Assembly (NCBI GenBank): GCA_011390805.1
Contig: JAABRT010000030.1
Coordinates: 1 to 37,336 of the forward strand
Origin: Gemmatimonas sp.
GTDB taxonomy: Bacteria > Gemmatimonadota > Gemmatimonadetes > Gemmatimonadales > Gemmatimonadaceae
Direction: 5' to 3'
Length of the DNA: 37,336 bases
Below, piece by piece: positions 8,696-15,898 of this stretch. The translations under genes and the position numbers were made by a program. The notes below the pieces were generated by a model. The model made no database searches and had not been told where the DNA came from. It saw nothing but the letters and a program-made list of their open reading frames with translations. Numbering within the stretch: position 1 is the stretch's first letter; each line of letters begins with the position of its first letter.

Positions 8696-9785
8696 TTGCC
8701 TCCAGCACCTTGAAGCGGTTACCGTCGTGCATTGTATGACGGTTGCCGAACACGCGCTCCAGCTCGGCTTCGTACGGCAGCGTGCGATTGGCAACCAGCT
8801 GCAGCCGGCCGCCCGGGCGCAGTGCTGCCGCCGATTCCTCAATGAACCTGATGGGCAATCCGATATCGGTTCGCTTGCCGGTGTGAAACGGTGGATTGCA
8901 CACCACCACATCAAACTGTTCGTTTTGCACAGCGCTGGTCACGTCACTGGCCAGTACACGCCAATTGCCAGCACCACTGTGCTGCATGGTGCGTTGCGCA
9001 CATCGCACCGACTCGCTGTCGGCGTCCAGCAAGGTGACCGCGCCATCCGGCGCCAACCGCGAAGCAACAGCGCCCAGCAACCCTGCCCCGCAACCGAGAT
9101 CGAGTACGTGCGAGCTCGCATCGATCTGCATTTCGCGCGCGAGAATCTGCGTAGCCTCGTCCAGGTGATCCCACGAAAAAACCCCGGGGCGCGAAAACCA
9201 GCGTAATGGCTCGTCTCGCACTACATCGGTATGCTCGCGGAAATGCCCGGCCACATGATACGGAGCGGCCAGCGCTTCATGCGCTGCGGTGTTGATCGTA
9301 GCAGCCGACACACGGGAGCGCAGCAGTCGATGTCCGCCGCTGTGCGCCAGGGTGTGAACGTCACCGAGCACAGACTGCATTGTTTTGGCTGCCGACTTGA
9401 TGCCTTCATCGTTGCCGCCAAACACCAGACAGCTCCCTCCATCGTGCATCAAGGCAATCGCATCGCGCAACAGCTGGTGGAACGCCAGCTTTTCGGTGGG
9501 CAGTCTGATCACCACAGCGTCTGCGCGCACGTTGGGAGGAAGGCCAAGACCACCATGCGTGTGTACAATCGTGAGGTTGTCATGCGTCAGCACCGACGCA
9601 TCGCGCTGCAGTACGTTTACTACCGGCAACCGGCGATGCGTCGCGTAGATGGCAGGGGTGTCCTTGGCGTGCACAATGTCGGCGAAGGCAGCGCGTGCGT
9701 CGGCGTGAAAAAACACCACCGTGCCACCCGGGAGATTTGCCGCGACATAGCGTTCCACCGGCGACCCTGATCGCTCGCGGGCCAT
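8685..9785 (-). CDS. RsmC-like class I SAM methyltransferase (probable 16S rRNA G1207 N2-methyltransferase)
   Basis: The C-terminal half is a Rossmann methyltransferase. The SAM motif VLDLGCGAGLLGAVAS lies at about residues 210-225, and the catalytic motif VVCNPPFH is typical of N-methyltransferases acting on guanine or adenine in nucleic acid. The N-terminal half keeps the duplicated but degenerate methyltransferase fold of RsmC/RlmG. The start is the ATG at 9785, whose A is shared with the stop codon of the SET-domain gene (TGATG), so the two are translationally coupled. The frame continues upstream to 10013, but that part is antisense-like low-complexity Arg-rich sequence within the SET gene and was excluded. 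RsmC is favoured over RlmG by size (366 aa) and motif; the substrate was not proven here. Confidence 0.85.
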   Translation of the reverse strand: MARERSGSPVERYVAANLPGGTVVFFHADARAAFADIVHAKDTPAIYATHRRLPVVNVLQRDASVLTHDNLTIVHTHGGLGLPPNVRADAVVIRLPTEKLAFHQLLRDAIALMHDGGSCLVFGGNDEGIKSAAKTMQSVLGDVHTLAHSGGHRLLRSRVSAATINTAAHEALAAPYHVAGHFREHTDVVRDEPLRWFSRPGVFSWDHLDEATQILAREMQIDASSHVLDLGCGAGLLGAVASRLAPDGAVTLLDADSESVRCAQRTMQHSGAGNWRVLASDVTSAVQNEQFDVVVCNPPFHTGKRTDIGLPIRFIEESAAALRPGGRLQLVANRTLPYEAELERVFGNRHTMHDGNRFKVLEAIKR

Positions 9786-10330
9786 CAGTCTGCCAGTGCG
9801 CGAAGGCGCTGTGCCACCACCGCGTGAGCCGCTCGTACCTGGGCCGGCACCGGCGCACGCTTGGCGCGCAGCAGGGTGCCGCGGCAGGCCGGCGCACCGC
9901 AGGCGCAGGGAAAGCGTCGCTTGTTGGCGGGGGTATGCCGTTCGTCGAGTTCTATGGCGTAGTCGTAGCCCAGTTCTTCGCCGGCGGCGATGTCGCGCAG
10001 TGCCACCAGCCACATCTGGTTTCCGATGGCGATGGGCTCCAGATTGGCTTCGCAGGAGTGATTGATGAAGCGCGCGTCATTTCCACCCACGTTGGCGTCG
10101 ATCACCAGTTCTTCATTGAGTTCCAGCACAAACGTATGCTCCGGATCTTCCACTCCGTTGCGCACGGGATAGCGCCGTTCGGCTTCATGGTGCGAAATGA
10201 GCTCGCCGGTGTACTCGATCACCAGCGCATGCTGTGATATTGCACTGGCGGCAAAGACGCCCCGTCCATGTCGGGGCGACGGGCGTTGCTCCAACCGTAC
10301 CGGCCGCACGCGTTCTGCCATCTGTACCAT
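9785..10330 (-). CDS. SET-domain protein lysine methyltransferase with post-SET cysteines
   Basis: SAM-dependent protein lysine methyltransferase of the SET fold, small (about 181 aa). The family signatures are GRGVFAASAI near the start, the pseudoknot motif RFINHSCEANLE, and ELGYDYAIE. A compact post-SET cysteine cluster (CACGAPACRGTL) should bind zinc together with the NHSC cysteine. No pre-SET domain or signal peptide is seen, so it is cytoplasmic. Two starts are possible (10330 and 10321), neither with a good ribosome-binding site; longer frames run into the divergent gene. It is coupled by TGATG to an rRNA methyltransferase-like gene, which hints at a ribosomal or translation-factor substrate. 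That is inference only. Confidence 0.88.
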   Translation of the reverse strand: MVQMAERVRPVRLEQRPSPRHGRGVFAASAISQHALVIEYTGELISHHEAERRYPVRNGVEDPEHTFVLELNEELVIDANVGGNDARFINHSCEANLEPIAIGNQMWLVALRDIAAGEELGYDYAIELDERHTPANKRRFPCACGAPACRGTLLRAKRAPVPAQVRAAHAVVAQRLRALAD

Positions 10331-10349
10331 GACTTGAGGGAAGTTGACT

Positions 10350-10958
10350 ATGATCACTGCGCAGCAAACTACACATTCCGCACACATTCCCGGCAATAGC
10401 GTGCATACGAACGCCCGTGCGGCGCTGCGCCGCGGGGTTGCCGCCATTCATATTGCCGCGCTGGCGATGGTGGCCGTCGCGTCGCCGCTATCGGCGCAGT
10501 TGGCACCTGAAGTATTGCCGCCCGTGGGTCACTCGCGCGTTGTCTCAGTGAATCCGCTGCTGCTGATTTTTGCCGGCATTGTTTCGCTTGATTACGAACA
10601 ACGTGTCACGTCGAGCACCACGTTGGGCGGTTCAGTCTCCAGCTTCGGCTATTCCGATACCGATTACCTCTCACTCGAGGCGCGAGGGCGCTATTACGTG
10701 AGCGGCCGCGCCCTGGACGGGCTGTCCGTTGGCACGGTGCTGGGTCTCGTTCGGCTTCAGGCGCAGGACAGCACCGACTTGCGTGACTACGCCATGAATG
10801 TGGGCTTTACCGTGGAGCAGCAGTGGTTGCTGGGCGTAGACGAGCGGGTGGCGCTCACCGCCGGTGCCGGTGCATCGCGACTGTTCTTCAGTGAGGACCG
10901 CGACCCGTTTCGCCGGGTGCTGCCCATTTTGCGCTTGTCAATCGGCTGGGGCTTCTAG
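10350..10958 (+). CDS. Predicted outer-membrane beta-barrel protein, function unknown
   Basis: A 202-residue protein with a long basic N-region and a hydrophobic signal sequence ending SPLSAQ (residue about 50). It continues as short amphipathic strands rich in Gly, Ser and aromatic residues (SLDYEQRV, GRYYVSG, LSIGWGF). The terminal Phe is the usual Bam-recognition end of outer-membrane barrels. GAGGGAAG (10336-10343) selects the ATG at 10350 over an upstream TTG. It is divergent from the SET gene with only 19 bp between starts, so their promoters must overlap the neighbouring coding sequences. I do not recognise a specific family beyond a small OmpW/OmpA-like barrel shape. Confidence 0.7.
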   Translation: MITAQQTTHSAHIPGNSVHTNARAALRRGVAAIHIAALAMVAVASPLSAQLAPEVLPPVGHSRVVSVNPLLLIFAGIVSLDYEQRVTSSTTLGGSVSSFGYSDTDYLSLEARGRYYVSGRALDGLSVGTVLGLVRLQAQDSTDLRDYAMNVGFTVEQQWLLGVDERVALTAGAGASRLFFSEDRDPFRRVLPILRLSIGWGF

Positions 10959-11008
10959 CAGGGCGCGGGCTGGGCTGGGCGGACGTAACCGCCTGATGCC
11001 GCCCGTGG

Positions 11009-11050
11009 TGGTGACGTAGTTTTGGGGCTGTGAGCGGTGCTACGTCACCA
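11009..11050. repeat. 10-bp perfect inverted repeat upstream of the Omp85-like gene
   Basis: TGGTGACGTA at 11009-11018 and its exact complement TACGTCACCA at 11041-11050 are separated by 22 bases (arm centres 32 bp apart, about three helical turns). It could be an operator bound by a dimer pair or a long-loop hairpin. It is about 75 bp before the next start codon. Confidence 0.6.
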
Positions 11051-11123
11051 TACGTATGGAATGATGCAAGCTTCGTTGCGAGTGTAGTGCGCAGCAACAC
11101 TTCACCCACAGCCCCTGCGTGCC

Positions 11124-12245
11124 ATGTCCTGCATTGCGGCAGCTTCGTTTCCCTCGGTAGCACGTTTGCTCGCCACCGCTGGCTTGGCCATTGCCGTACT
11201 CGTGGCTGGTGCCCTTGAGGCGCAGCCCACCGCCGACTCATCTGCCCGTCGGCGCATTCAGCCGTTGCCGGCAATCGGGTCATCGCCCGAATCCGGATTC
11301 CAATACGGCGCAACGGTTCTCACCGTCTGGACCCAGGCGGCCTCGCAGCGCGCGCGCCCGTCTTTGCTGACGGCGTCGATCCTTCGCAGCGTCAAGGCGC
11401 AGACTCGCATAAGCATTGACGCTGAGCGCTGGTCGGCAAACAATGCGCGACGTATCGCGGGCAACTTTGTGTGGCAGAAGTTTCCGCTCCCATACTACGG
11501 CATTGGCGACACGGCGAGTGAGTTTGGTGAGCAGATCTATACGCCGAGAGGTATTGAGCTCGGTGCCAGCGTGCAGCAGCGGATGTTCGGTGCGTGGTAC
11601 GCAACAGCGGGCGTGCGACACATTGATCAGAGCATCACACCCGACACGATTGGTGATCTCCGACTCGGGGTGTTGCCCGGTAGCCAAGGCGCGCGCGTGA
11701 CCGAAGCGATTGTAGGGCTTATTGCCGATTCACGCGATCACATTCTAGCCCCCACATCGGGCAATCTGCTCACACTCAATGTCACCCGCGCAGCCACCGG
11801 CGCGCTTTCGGATTTCACGTACACGCGTTGGCGGGTTGATGCGCGACGTTATCAGTCGCTATCGGGCGAGCATGTGCTTGCCGGACAGCTGCTGATGTTG
11901 GGAGTGCAAGGCACCGCACCTTTTGATCAGCTCGCGCTCGTGGGCGGCGGCGACATCATGCGCGGTTACACCCGTGGTCGTTATCGCGATCGCTGGATGC
12001 TGGCAGCACAAGCGGAATATCGCACACCCGTTCGACGACGCCTGGGCGCCGTAGCGTTCGCCGGGGCCGGTGTGGTTGCGCCAACGGCAGGCGACCTGTT
12101 CACCGATCGTGTGTTGTTGCCCTCCTATGGAGTCGGCGGCCGATTTCAACTCGACGCGCGCCAACGATCGGCGGTGCGCGTGGATTACGGCCGAGGCCGT
12201 GACGGGGCGACGGGGCTTTATATCGGCTTTAACCAGGCCTTTTAG
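11124..12245 (+). CDS. POTRA-less Omp85/BamA-type outer-membrane barrel protein
   Basis: A 373-residue exported protein whose mature part matches the bacterial surface antigen (D15) barrel domain without POTRA repeats. A signal peptide ends near GALEAQ (residue about 34). Then come FQYGATVL, FPLPYYGIGDTASEF (the YYGIG motif of this group), DSRDHILAPTSGNLL, and the conserved MRGYTRGRYRDR loop, the equivalent of the lid-lock RGF/RGY motif. The C-terminus is FNQAF, ending in Phe. Without POTRA domains it is unlikely to be the essential BamA; such proteins are often called surface-antigen or patatin-associated barrels. No Shine-Dalgarno is evident before the ATG. The inverted repeat at 11009-11050 may regulate it. 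Confidence 0.82.
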   Translation: MSCIAAASFPSVARLLATAGLAIAVLVAGALEAQPTADSSARRRIQPLPAIGSSPESGFQYGATVLTVWTQAASQRARPSLLTASILRSVKAQTRISIDAERWSANNARRIAGNFVWQKFPLPYYGIGDTASEFGEQIYTPRGIELGASVQQRMFGAWYATAGVRHIDQSITPDTIGDLRLGVLPGSQGARVTEAIVGLIADSRDHILAPTSGNLLTLNVTRAATGALSDFTYTRWRVDARRYQSLSGEHVLAGQLLMLGVQGTAPFDQLALVGGGDIMRGYTRGRYRDRWMLAAQAEYRTPVRRRLGAVAFAGAGVVAPTAGDLFTDRVLLPSYGVGGRFQLDARQRSAVRVDYGRGRDGATGLYIGFNQAF

Positions 12246-12930
12246 AGGCCGCAGCACGCCGCTCAACGAGTAGTGGGTGCATGGGTTACCCTCGCATGAG
12301 TTGCTATGTGTGAAAGCCACAGATGAGCCGTGCGTAACACGAGACGACCCACTAATATTCCGCCAATGCACTTCCTTGGGTTGCTGTGGTTTTCGCTGCT
12401 ACAGGCTCTTTCGCTCCCCGGCTCCGTGCCGTTGGGAGGTACGGAAGTCGCGCCGGTCGTTGTGTCTACCACCAGCTGGACCTTGGCGGGCGCCTCATCG
12501 GCGCCGCTGGTGTGGCGCGCCCCCGCTGGGGCTGCCGCAGCATTGGTGTCGCAGCCATCGATCGTGGTTACACCCGATCGAAGTGATACTACTGCGTTGC
12601 AACAGGCGGGCAATGCTACCGCCACAACCTGCGCCTCACAGGTCAGAAGCGCTGACGCAGCGAGCCGAGACATTGCTTCGTCGCGGGGCGATCTTCTCCC
12701 ATATTTTGCAACCGCGCCACCGAAGCGCGTCTGATCGAGTCTCTTGCTGAAAGCGCGTCATCTCTGACGCCCTCACCAAGTCACGTCAGCTACAGCTCAA
12801 CACATCACGGTCGCGGTGAACTTCTCCGCACCAATCGATCACATATCGGCAGCCTGCTCCGGGCAGGCCGCGCACTCGCGCGCGCCTGCAACCTTGAGAT
12901 GCGGCGCCGTACCACAGGGAATCGCACCAT
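12246..12930. other. 685-bp stretch with no confidently coding gene
   Basis: Several short frames overlap on both strands and none shows a recognisable family. One plus-strand candidate is listed separately. In the frame of 12386, two protein-like stretches are separated by two stops: one around 12450-12580, and one from about 12690 past 12890 (LIESLAESAS, LLRAGRALARACNLE). This could be a decayed gene. No tRNA, transposase or terminator hairpin is evident. Confidence 0.4.
12366..12734 (+). CDS. Possible small exported protein, doubtful
   Basis: The frame from the ATG at 12366 encodes about 122 residues. They begin with a hydrophobic segment (MHFLGLLWFSLLQALSLPG) like a signal peptide, followed by Ala/Ser/Thr-rich sequence. 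The third-codon-position GC is only moderately high and falls in the second half. There is no Shine-Dalgarno, and frames on both strands overlap it completely. I do not recognise it. It may equally be a chance frame in a decayed region. Confidence 0.25.
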   Translation: MHFLGLLWFSLLQALSLPGSVPLGGTEVAPVVVSTTSWTLAGASSAPLVWRAPAGAAAALVSQPSIVVTPDRSDTTALQQAGNATATTCASQVRSADAASRDIASSRGDLLPYFATAPPKRV

Positions 12931-13146
12931 ATGTCCGAACAAAACATCTTCGCCGAAGATACCAATCGAATCACTCGCGCGTGGTATAAACAGGAGCCTT
13001 GGCTGGCGGTGTGTCTCGCCTGCTTTGTGCCTGTGCTCGCCGCGATCTACGTTCCCGTATTTCTCAAAATGCCGCTCATTGTGCTCGGCGTCTTTCTGCT
13101 GACAATCAGCATGGGAATGCTGATCCGTCAGCTGAGGGCCAACTAG
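12931..13146 (+). CDS. Small two-helix membrane protein, unknown
   Basis: A 71-residue protein with a polar acidic N-terminus (MSEQNIFAEDTNRITRAWYK) and two predicted transmembrane helices. They are at about residues 23-42 and 47-66 with a short FLKMP turn, ending in a basic tail (IRQLRAN). AGGGA at 12916-12920 lies ten bases before the ATG, a weak ribosome-binding site. The hairpin topology resembles many small inner-membrane proteins but no family is recognised. It is 81 bp upstream of the next plus-strand gene and may be co-transcribed with it. Confidence 0.65.
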   Translation: MSEQNIFAEDTNRITRAWYKQEPWLAVCLACFVPVLAAIYVPVFLKMPLIVLGVFLLTISMGMLIRQLRAN

Positions 13147-13227
13147 CGCCTGGCACACACTAACTTTGGACGAGCGCATCTCGCGACATTTGCAAAGACT
13201 CGGACATCTCTCTTCAAGGAAGGACTA

Positions 13228-13680
13228 ATGGATCAGAGCGACGAAGCGATTGAGATCGGCGAAGCGGGCCTTATCAAGTATCCCGCCAACCATGTTGTTG
13301 GTGTCGTCGACACCATCGATCAAATCACTGCCATCGTTTCGGGGCTGCGGTCCGACGGATTGGGAGATTCCGAGATTTTTGTACATTCCGGCTCGTCGCA
13401 CGCAGATGCGCTCGAATCCAGCACTGGTCGCACAGGGCTGGCGGGGGTGGTGATCCGCATCGCCGAAGCACTCGGCATTGAAAATGTGGAAATGGAAGTG
13501 AAGTCGCGCTACGAGCAGGCCATGCGCGACGGACATTACGTGATTCTCGTTGCGGCACCTTCTGAAGAGCGCAAAGACCGCGTGTCAGAGATTCTGGAGA
13601 AAGGCGGTGCGCACACCGTTGCATTTCACGGAATGTTCACCATTGAAGGCATTGTGGATCCGGAAAACGAAGAGGAGTAG
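13228..13680 (+). CDS. Small soluble protein resembling general-stress proteins, unknown
   Basis: A 150-residue acidic protein (C-terminus DPENEEE). The N-terminal half has the beta-alpha-beta pattern NHVVGVVDTIDQITAIVSGL followed by DSEIFVHSG, similar in outline to the flavinator/general-stress 17M-type ferredoxin-like modules that begin with a VVGVFD strand. The second half repeats an alpha/beta pattern (HYVILVAAPSEERKDRVSE, then GGAHTVAFHG). No catalytic motif, signal peptide or membrane helix is seen. A very strong Shine-Dalgarno (AAGGAAGGA, 13216-13224) fixes the start and suggests high expression. The functional assignment is only a fold-level resemblance. Confidence 0.75.
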   Translation: MDQSDEAIEIGEAGLIKYPANHVVGVVDTIDQITAIVSGLRSDGLGDSEIFVHSGSSHADALESSTGRTGLAGVVIRIAEALGIENVEMEVKSRYEQAMRDGHYVILVAAPSEERKDRVSEILEKGGAHTVAFHGMFTIEGIVDPENEEE

Positions 13681-13711
13681 TCTTTTTTGAGGTATTCAAG
13701 GGGCCTAACTC

Positions 13712-14287
13712 TCACCGCAGCACTGGCCCACCCGTGGCCTCGCGCAACGCCGCCTCCGCCGCATCACACCAGGCCAACAGCGCCTCGCTTGTGCGCCGGC
13801 CGTAATCCAGTGTGAGACGCCAGTAGACCACCTGCGCGTGATCCGCCAGCTCGGTATCGAGGCGGTCAGCCACCTGCGCGTATCGCTCCAGCCGCTGCAT
13901 GTGTTCATTGCGCACCACCTGCAGGTGGTCGAAAGCCACTGCAGGAGACGCCTCGCCGGCAAAAAAGAGCTTGAGCAGCACCTCGATCCGGCCCACTTCC
14001 ATCACGGGCGGCTGCTCAAGCCACTGCTTCAGGGCAGCGCGCCCCGCCTCAGTGATGCGGTAGGGACGGCGACGTTCATTCGTAGCCGGTTCCGCCTCTA
14101 TCAAACCTTCGGCGCTGAGCGTGCGCAAAATCGGATAGATCTGACCAAAACTCTCCGACCAGAAAAAACCAACGCTGCGGCTGAAGAACTGCCGTAGGTC
14201 GTAGCCGGATTTTGGTCCAAGGGTGAGCGCACCCAGCACCGCATAGCGGCTCCGGTTCAGTTCGCGGACTCGTGGTTGGTCGGGCAT
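13712..14287 (-). CDS. PadR-family transcriptional regulator
   Basis: A winged-helix regulator of 191 residues. The N-terminal PadR DNA-binding domain shows RYAVLGALTLGPKSGYDLRQ, the recognition-helix region ESFGQIYPILRTLSAEGLIE, and the wing RRRPYRITEAGRAAL. The C-terminal VirR/PadR-C domain (about 100-190) is helical and forms the dimer. The ATG at 14287 gives the normal family N-terminus; the longer frame to 14389 would translate through the operators into the divergent gene. No Shine-Dalgarno is visible. Two identical palindromes lie between it and the divergent outer-membrane protein gene, so it very likely represses itself and that neighbour. The ligand is unknown. Confidence 0.93.
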   Translation of the reverse strand: MPDQPRVRELNRSRYAVLGALTLGPKSGYDLRQFFSRSVGFFWSESFGQIYPILRTLSAEGLIEAEPATNERRRPYRITEAGRAALKQWLEQPPVMEVGRIEVLLKLFFAGEASPAVAFDHLQVVRNEHMQRLERYAQVADRLDTELADHAQVVYWRLTLDYGRRTSEALLAWCDAAEAALREATGGPVLR

Positions 14288-14324
14288 GGGAGACAGAAAA
14301 AGGGCGTGGACGGACTTGAAATAT

Positions 14325-14335
14325 ATCTGCCAGAT
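14325..14335. promoter_or_regulatory. Probable PadR operator, proximal copy
   Basis: A perfect palindrome ATCTGCCAGAT (5+1+5) lies between the divergent PadR and outer-membrane protein genes. It is identical to the copy at 14355-14365, centre to centre 30 bp, which puts both on about the same helix face. Confidence 0.75.
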
Positions 14336-14353
14336 GCATAAATCGAGCGTAAC

Positions 14354-14366
14354 TATCTGCCAGATA
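14354..14366. promoter_or_regulatory. Probable PadR operator, distal copy
   Basis: A perfect 6+1+6 palindrome TATCTGCCAGATA sits 16 bp before the ATG of the outer-membrane protein gene. It should block its transcription or ribosome access when bound. Its core is identical to the 14325 copy. Confidence 0.75.
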
Positions 14367-14382
14367 TACCACGAGGATCCCC

Positions 14383-15660
14383 ATGACAACTCACTCTCAT
14401 CGCAGGTCGGCGCACCTGTTGGTTACGCTCGTTGCGGCAGCCTGTAGCGCCACGCTCGCCAGCTTGGCGCACGCGCAACCGGTGGTGTCACCTGACTCGG
14501 CCGACGGCGTAGATCGACGTCTGAAGTTCGCCGAGACGTTCGTTGGCCTGGATGCCGCGACCGTTCCGGGCGGCCAGTTCGGAAGCGCGCAGTCGCTCCC
14601 CGGGCGCGCCTTTCCGCGATTCACCATCGGTGGTTTGCACTTCTGGGGCCACGCCGACTTCGCTGTGGTTTTTCCATTAACGCAGGGCACGCGTGACTCC
14701 GGGATCGGCCGGAGCTCATTATCAACGGGTGTAGAAACCAGAGGACGGTGGTATCTGCGCCCTGCCCGTACAGGCGGCCTGAGTCCGTTCGTAGGGGGCG
14801 GACTCAGTGCATACGATCTCCGCATCGGCGACGGCCCGCGCGAATACCGTATGCAGCCCGCCGTGCAGGCCGGGCTCGTGTACCGTCGCAATCGCACCAT
14901 GTTCGAAGTCGGCTGGTCGGCGCGACGTGTGCCGGACATCAGCTATCCCACCAGCCGCACTGATGCTGTACCTGTGAGACCATCAAGGCATTCCGTGTGG
15001 ATCGGTGCACACCGATTGTTCGAGACAACGGCGGCGATCGCTCCCGTTATCCGGAGCGGCGAATGGGGGGAACGGGAGCGATTGCTTCGGGCGGCGGGAC
15101 GATTGTCCGGACCCACTCTTGCGATCGGCCTTTCGTCGCCCATTCTCACCGGCAGCGGGGCACGCAATCGGGAAAGCCGTCCATGGCTGGCCGAGCGCGC
15201 GCGCGCCAACGCGATGCTTGACCTTGGTGTGGGCTGGTATCTGGATGGCCCCGACCTGCAGCTCAACGCGGCATGGCGCAGCGCGCGCTTCAACAACGAA
15301 GCCTTCGATTTCCGGCAGAGCATGCAGCGACAATCAGTGGCGCTCGAAGCGTTTGCCTTTCTCGGCGACTACCATGGCTTTGTGCCTTTCGTTGGACCCG
15401 TACTCGGCATCGATCGTCTTGTGCTGCGCGAAGATGACGCCGGTACGCGTGTGACAGACGCCTCCCGCGACGTGCTCGCACCCGGAGTGATTTTCGGCTG
15501 GGATATCCGTCCCACGCGAGCCGGCCATTGGCTGCTGCGTACCAATCTGCGCTGGTTTCCAAGGCTTCGACTCGATACGAACGACGGCAGTCAGTCTTTC
15601 GATCAACTTGAGTTCAACTTTATTCAGTTGGTGTGGTATCCAGGGCGTACGCTCAGGTAG
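14383..15660 (+). CDS. PadR-linked outer-membrane beta-barrel protein, unknown
   Basis: A 425-residue exported protein with a signal peptide ending LASLAHAQ (residue about 32). Repeated short amphipathic strands follow: FTIGGLHFWGHADFAVVFP, RGRWYLRP, LSPFVGGGLSAYDLR, LLRTNLRWFP. A beta-barrel of roughly 14-18 strands is likely, but no named porin family is recognised. GAGG (14373-14376) lies six bases before the ATG. The gene is divergent from PadR and carries a PadR-type palindrome just upstream, so it is probably repressed by PadR and induced by an unknown compound. The C-terminus (YPGRTLR) lacks the usual terminal aromatic residue. Confidence 0.75.
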   Translation: MTTHSHRRSAHLLVTLVAAACSATLASLAHAQPVVSPDSADGVDRRLKFAETFVGLDAATVPGGQFGSAQSLPGRAFPRFTIGGLHFWGHADFAVVFPLTQGTRDSGIGRSSLSTGVETRGRWYLRPARTGGLSPFVGGGLSAYDLRIGDGPREYRMQPAVQAGLVYRRNRTMFEVGWSARRVPDISYPTSRTDAVPVRPSRHSVWIGAHRLFETTAAIAPVIRSGEWGERERLLRAAGRLSGPTLAIGLSSPILTGSGARNRESRPWLAERARANAMLDLGVGWYLDGPDLQLNAAWRSARFNNEAFDFRQSMQRQSVALEAFAFLGDYHGFVPFVGPVLGIDRLVLREDDAGTRVTDASRDVLAPGVIFGWDIRPTRAGHWLLRTNLRWFPRLRLDTNDGSQSFDQLEFNFIQLVWYPGRTLR

Positions 15661-15898
15661 CCAACGGCGCCGGCCGCGAGCGCGGTGCATATGCTCATCG
15701 TCTTCGTGTGCTAGGTTGGCGTAACGCTACAAAACGCGAAGCGCCGTATCTGTCGCGCACATCGCCTGTGAAATGACAACTTTGCCCACCCGCTGACACC
15801 CGGGTTACCACGCACCAATCGCGTCGTCACCCACGCATCATGGTGCGCTCGGCGAGTGAGACGAGGCACTGCCCGTCTCCTCACAAACCCAACGCTGA

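Noticed and set aside
9786-10013. N-terminal extension of the RsmC-like gene to 10013
   Set aside because: The extension lies wholly within the SET gene in another frame and is Arg-rich low-complexity sequence; the TGATG junction at 9785 gives a better start.
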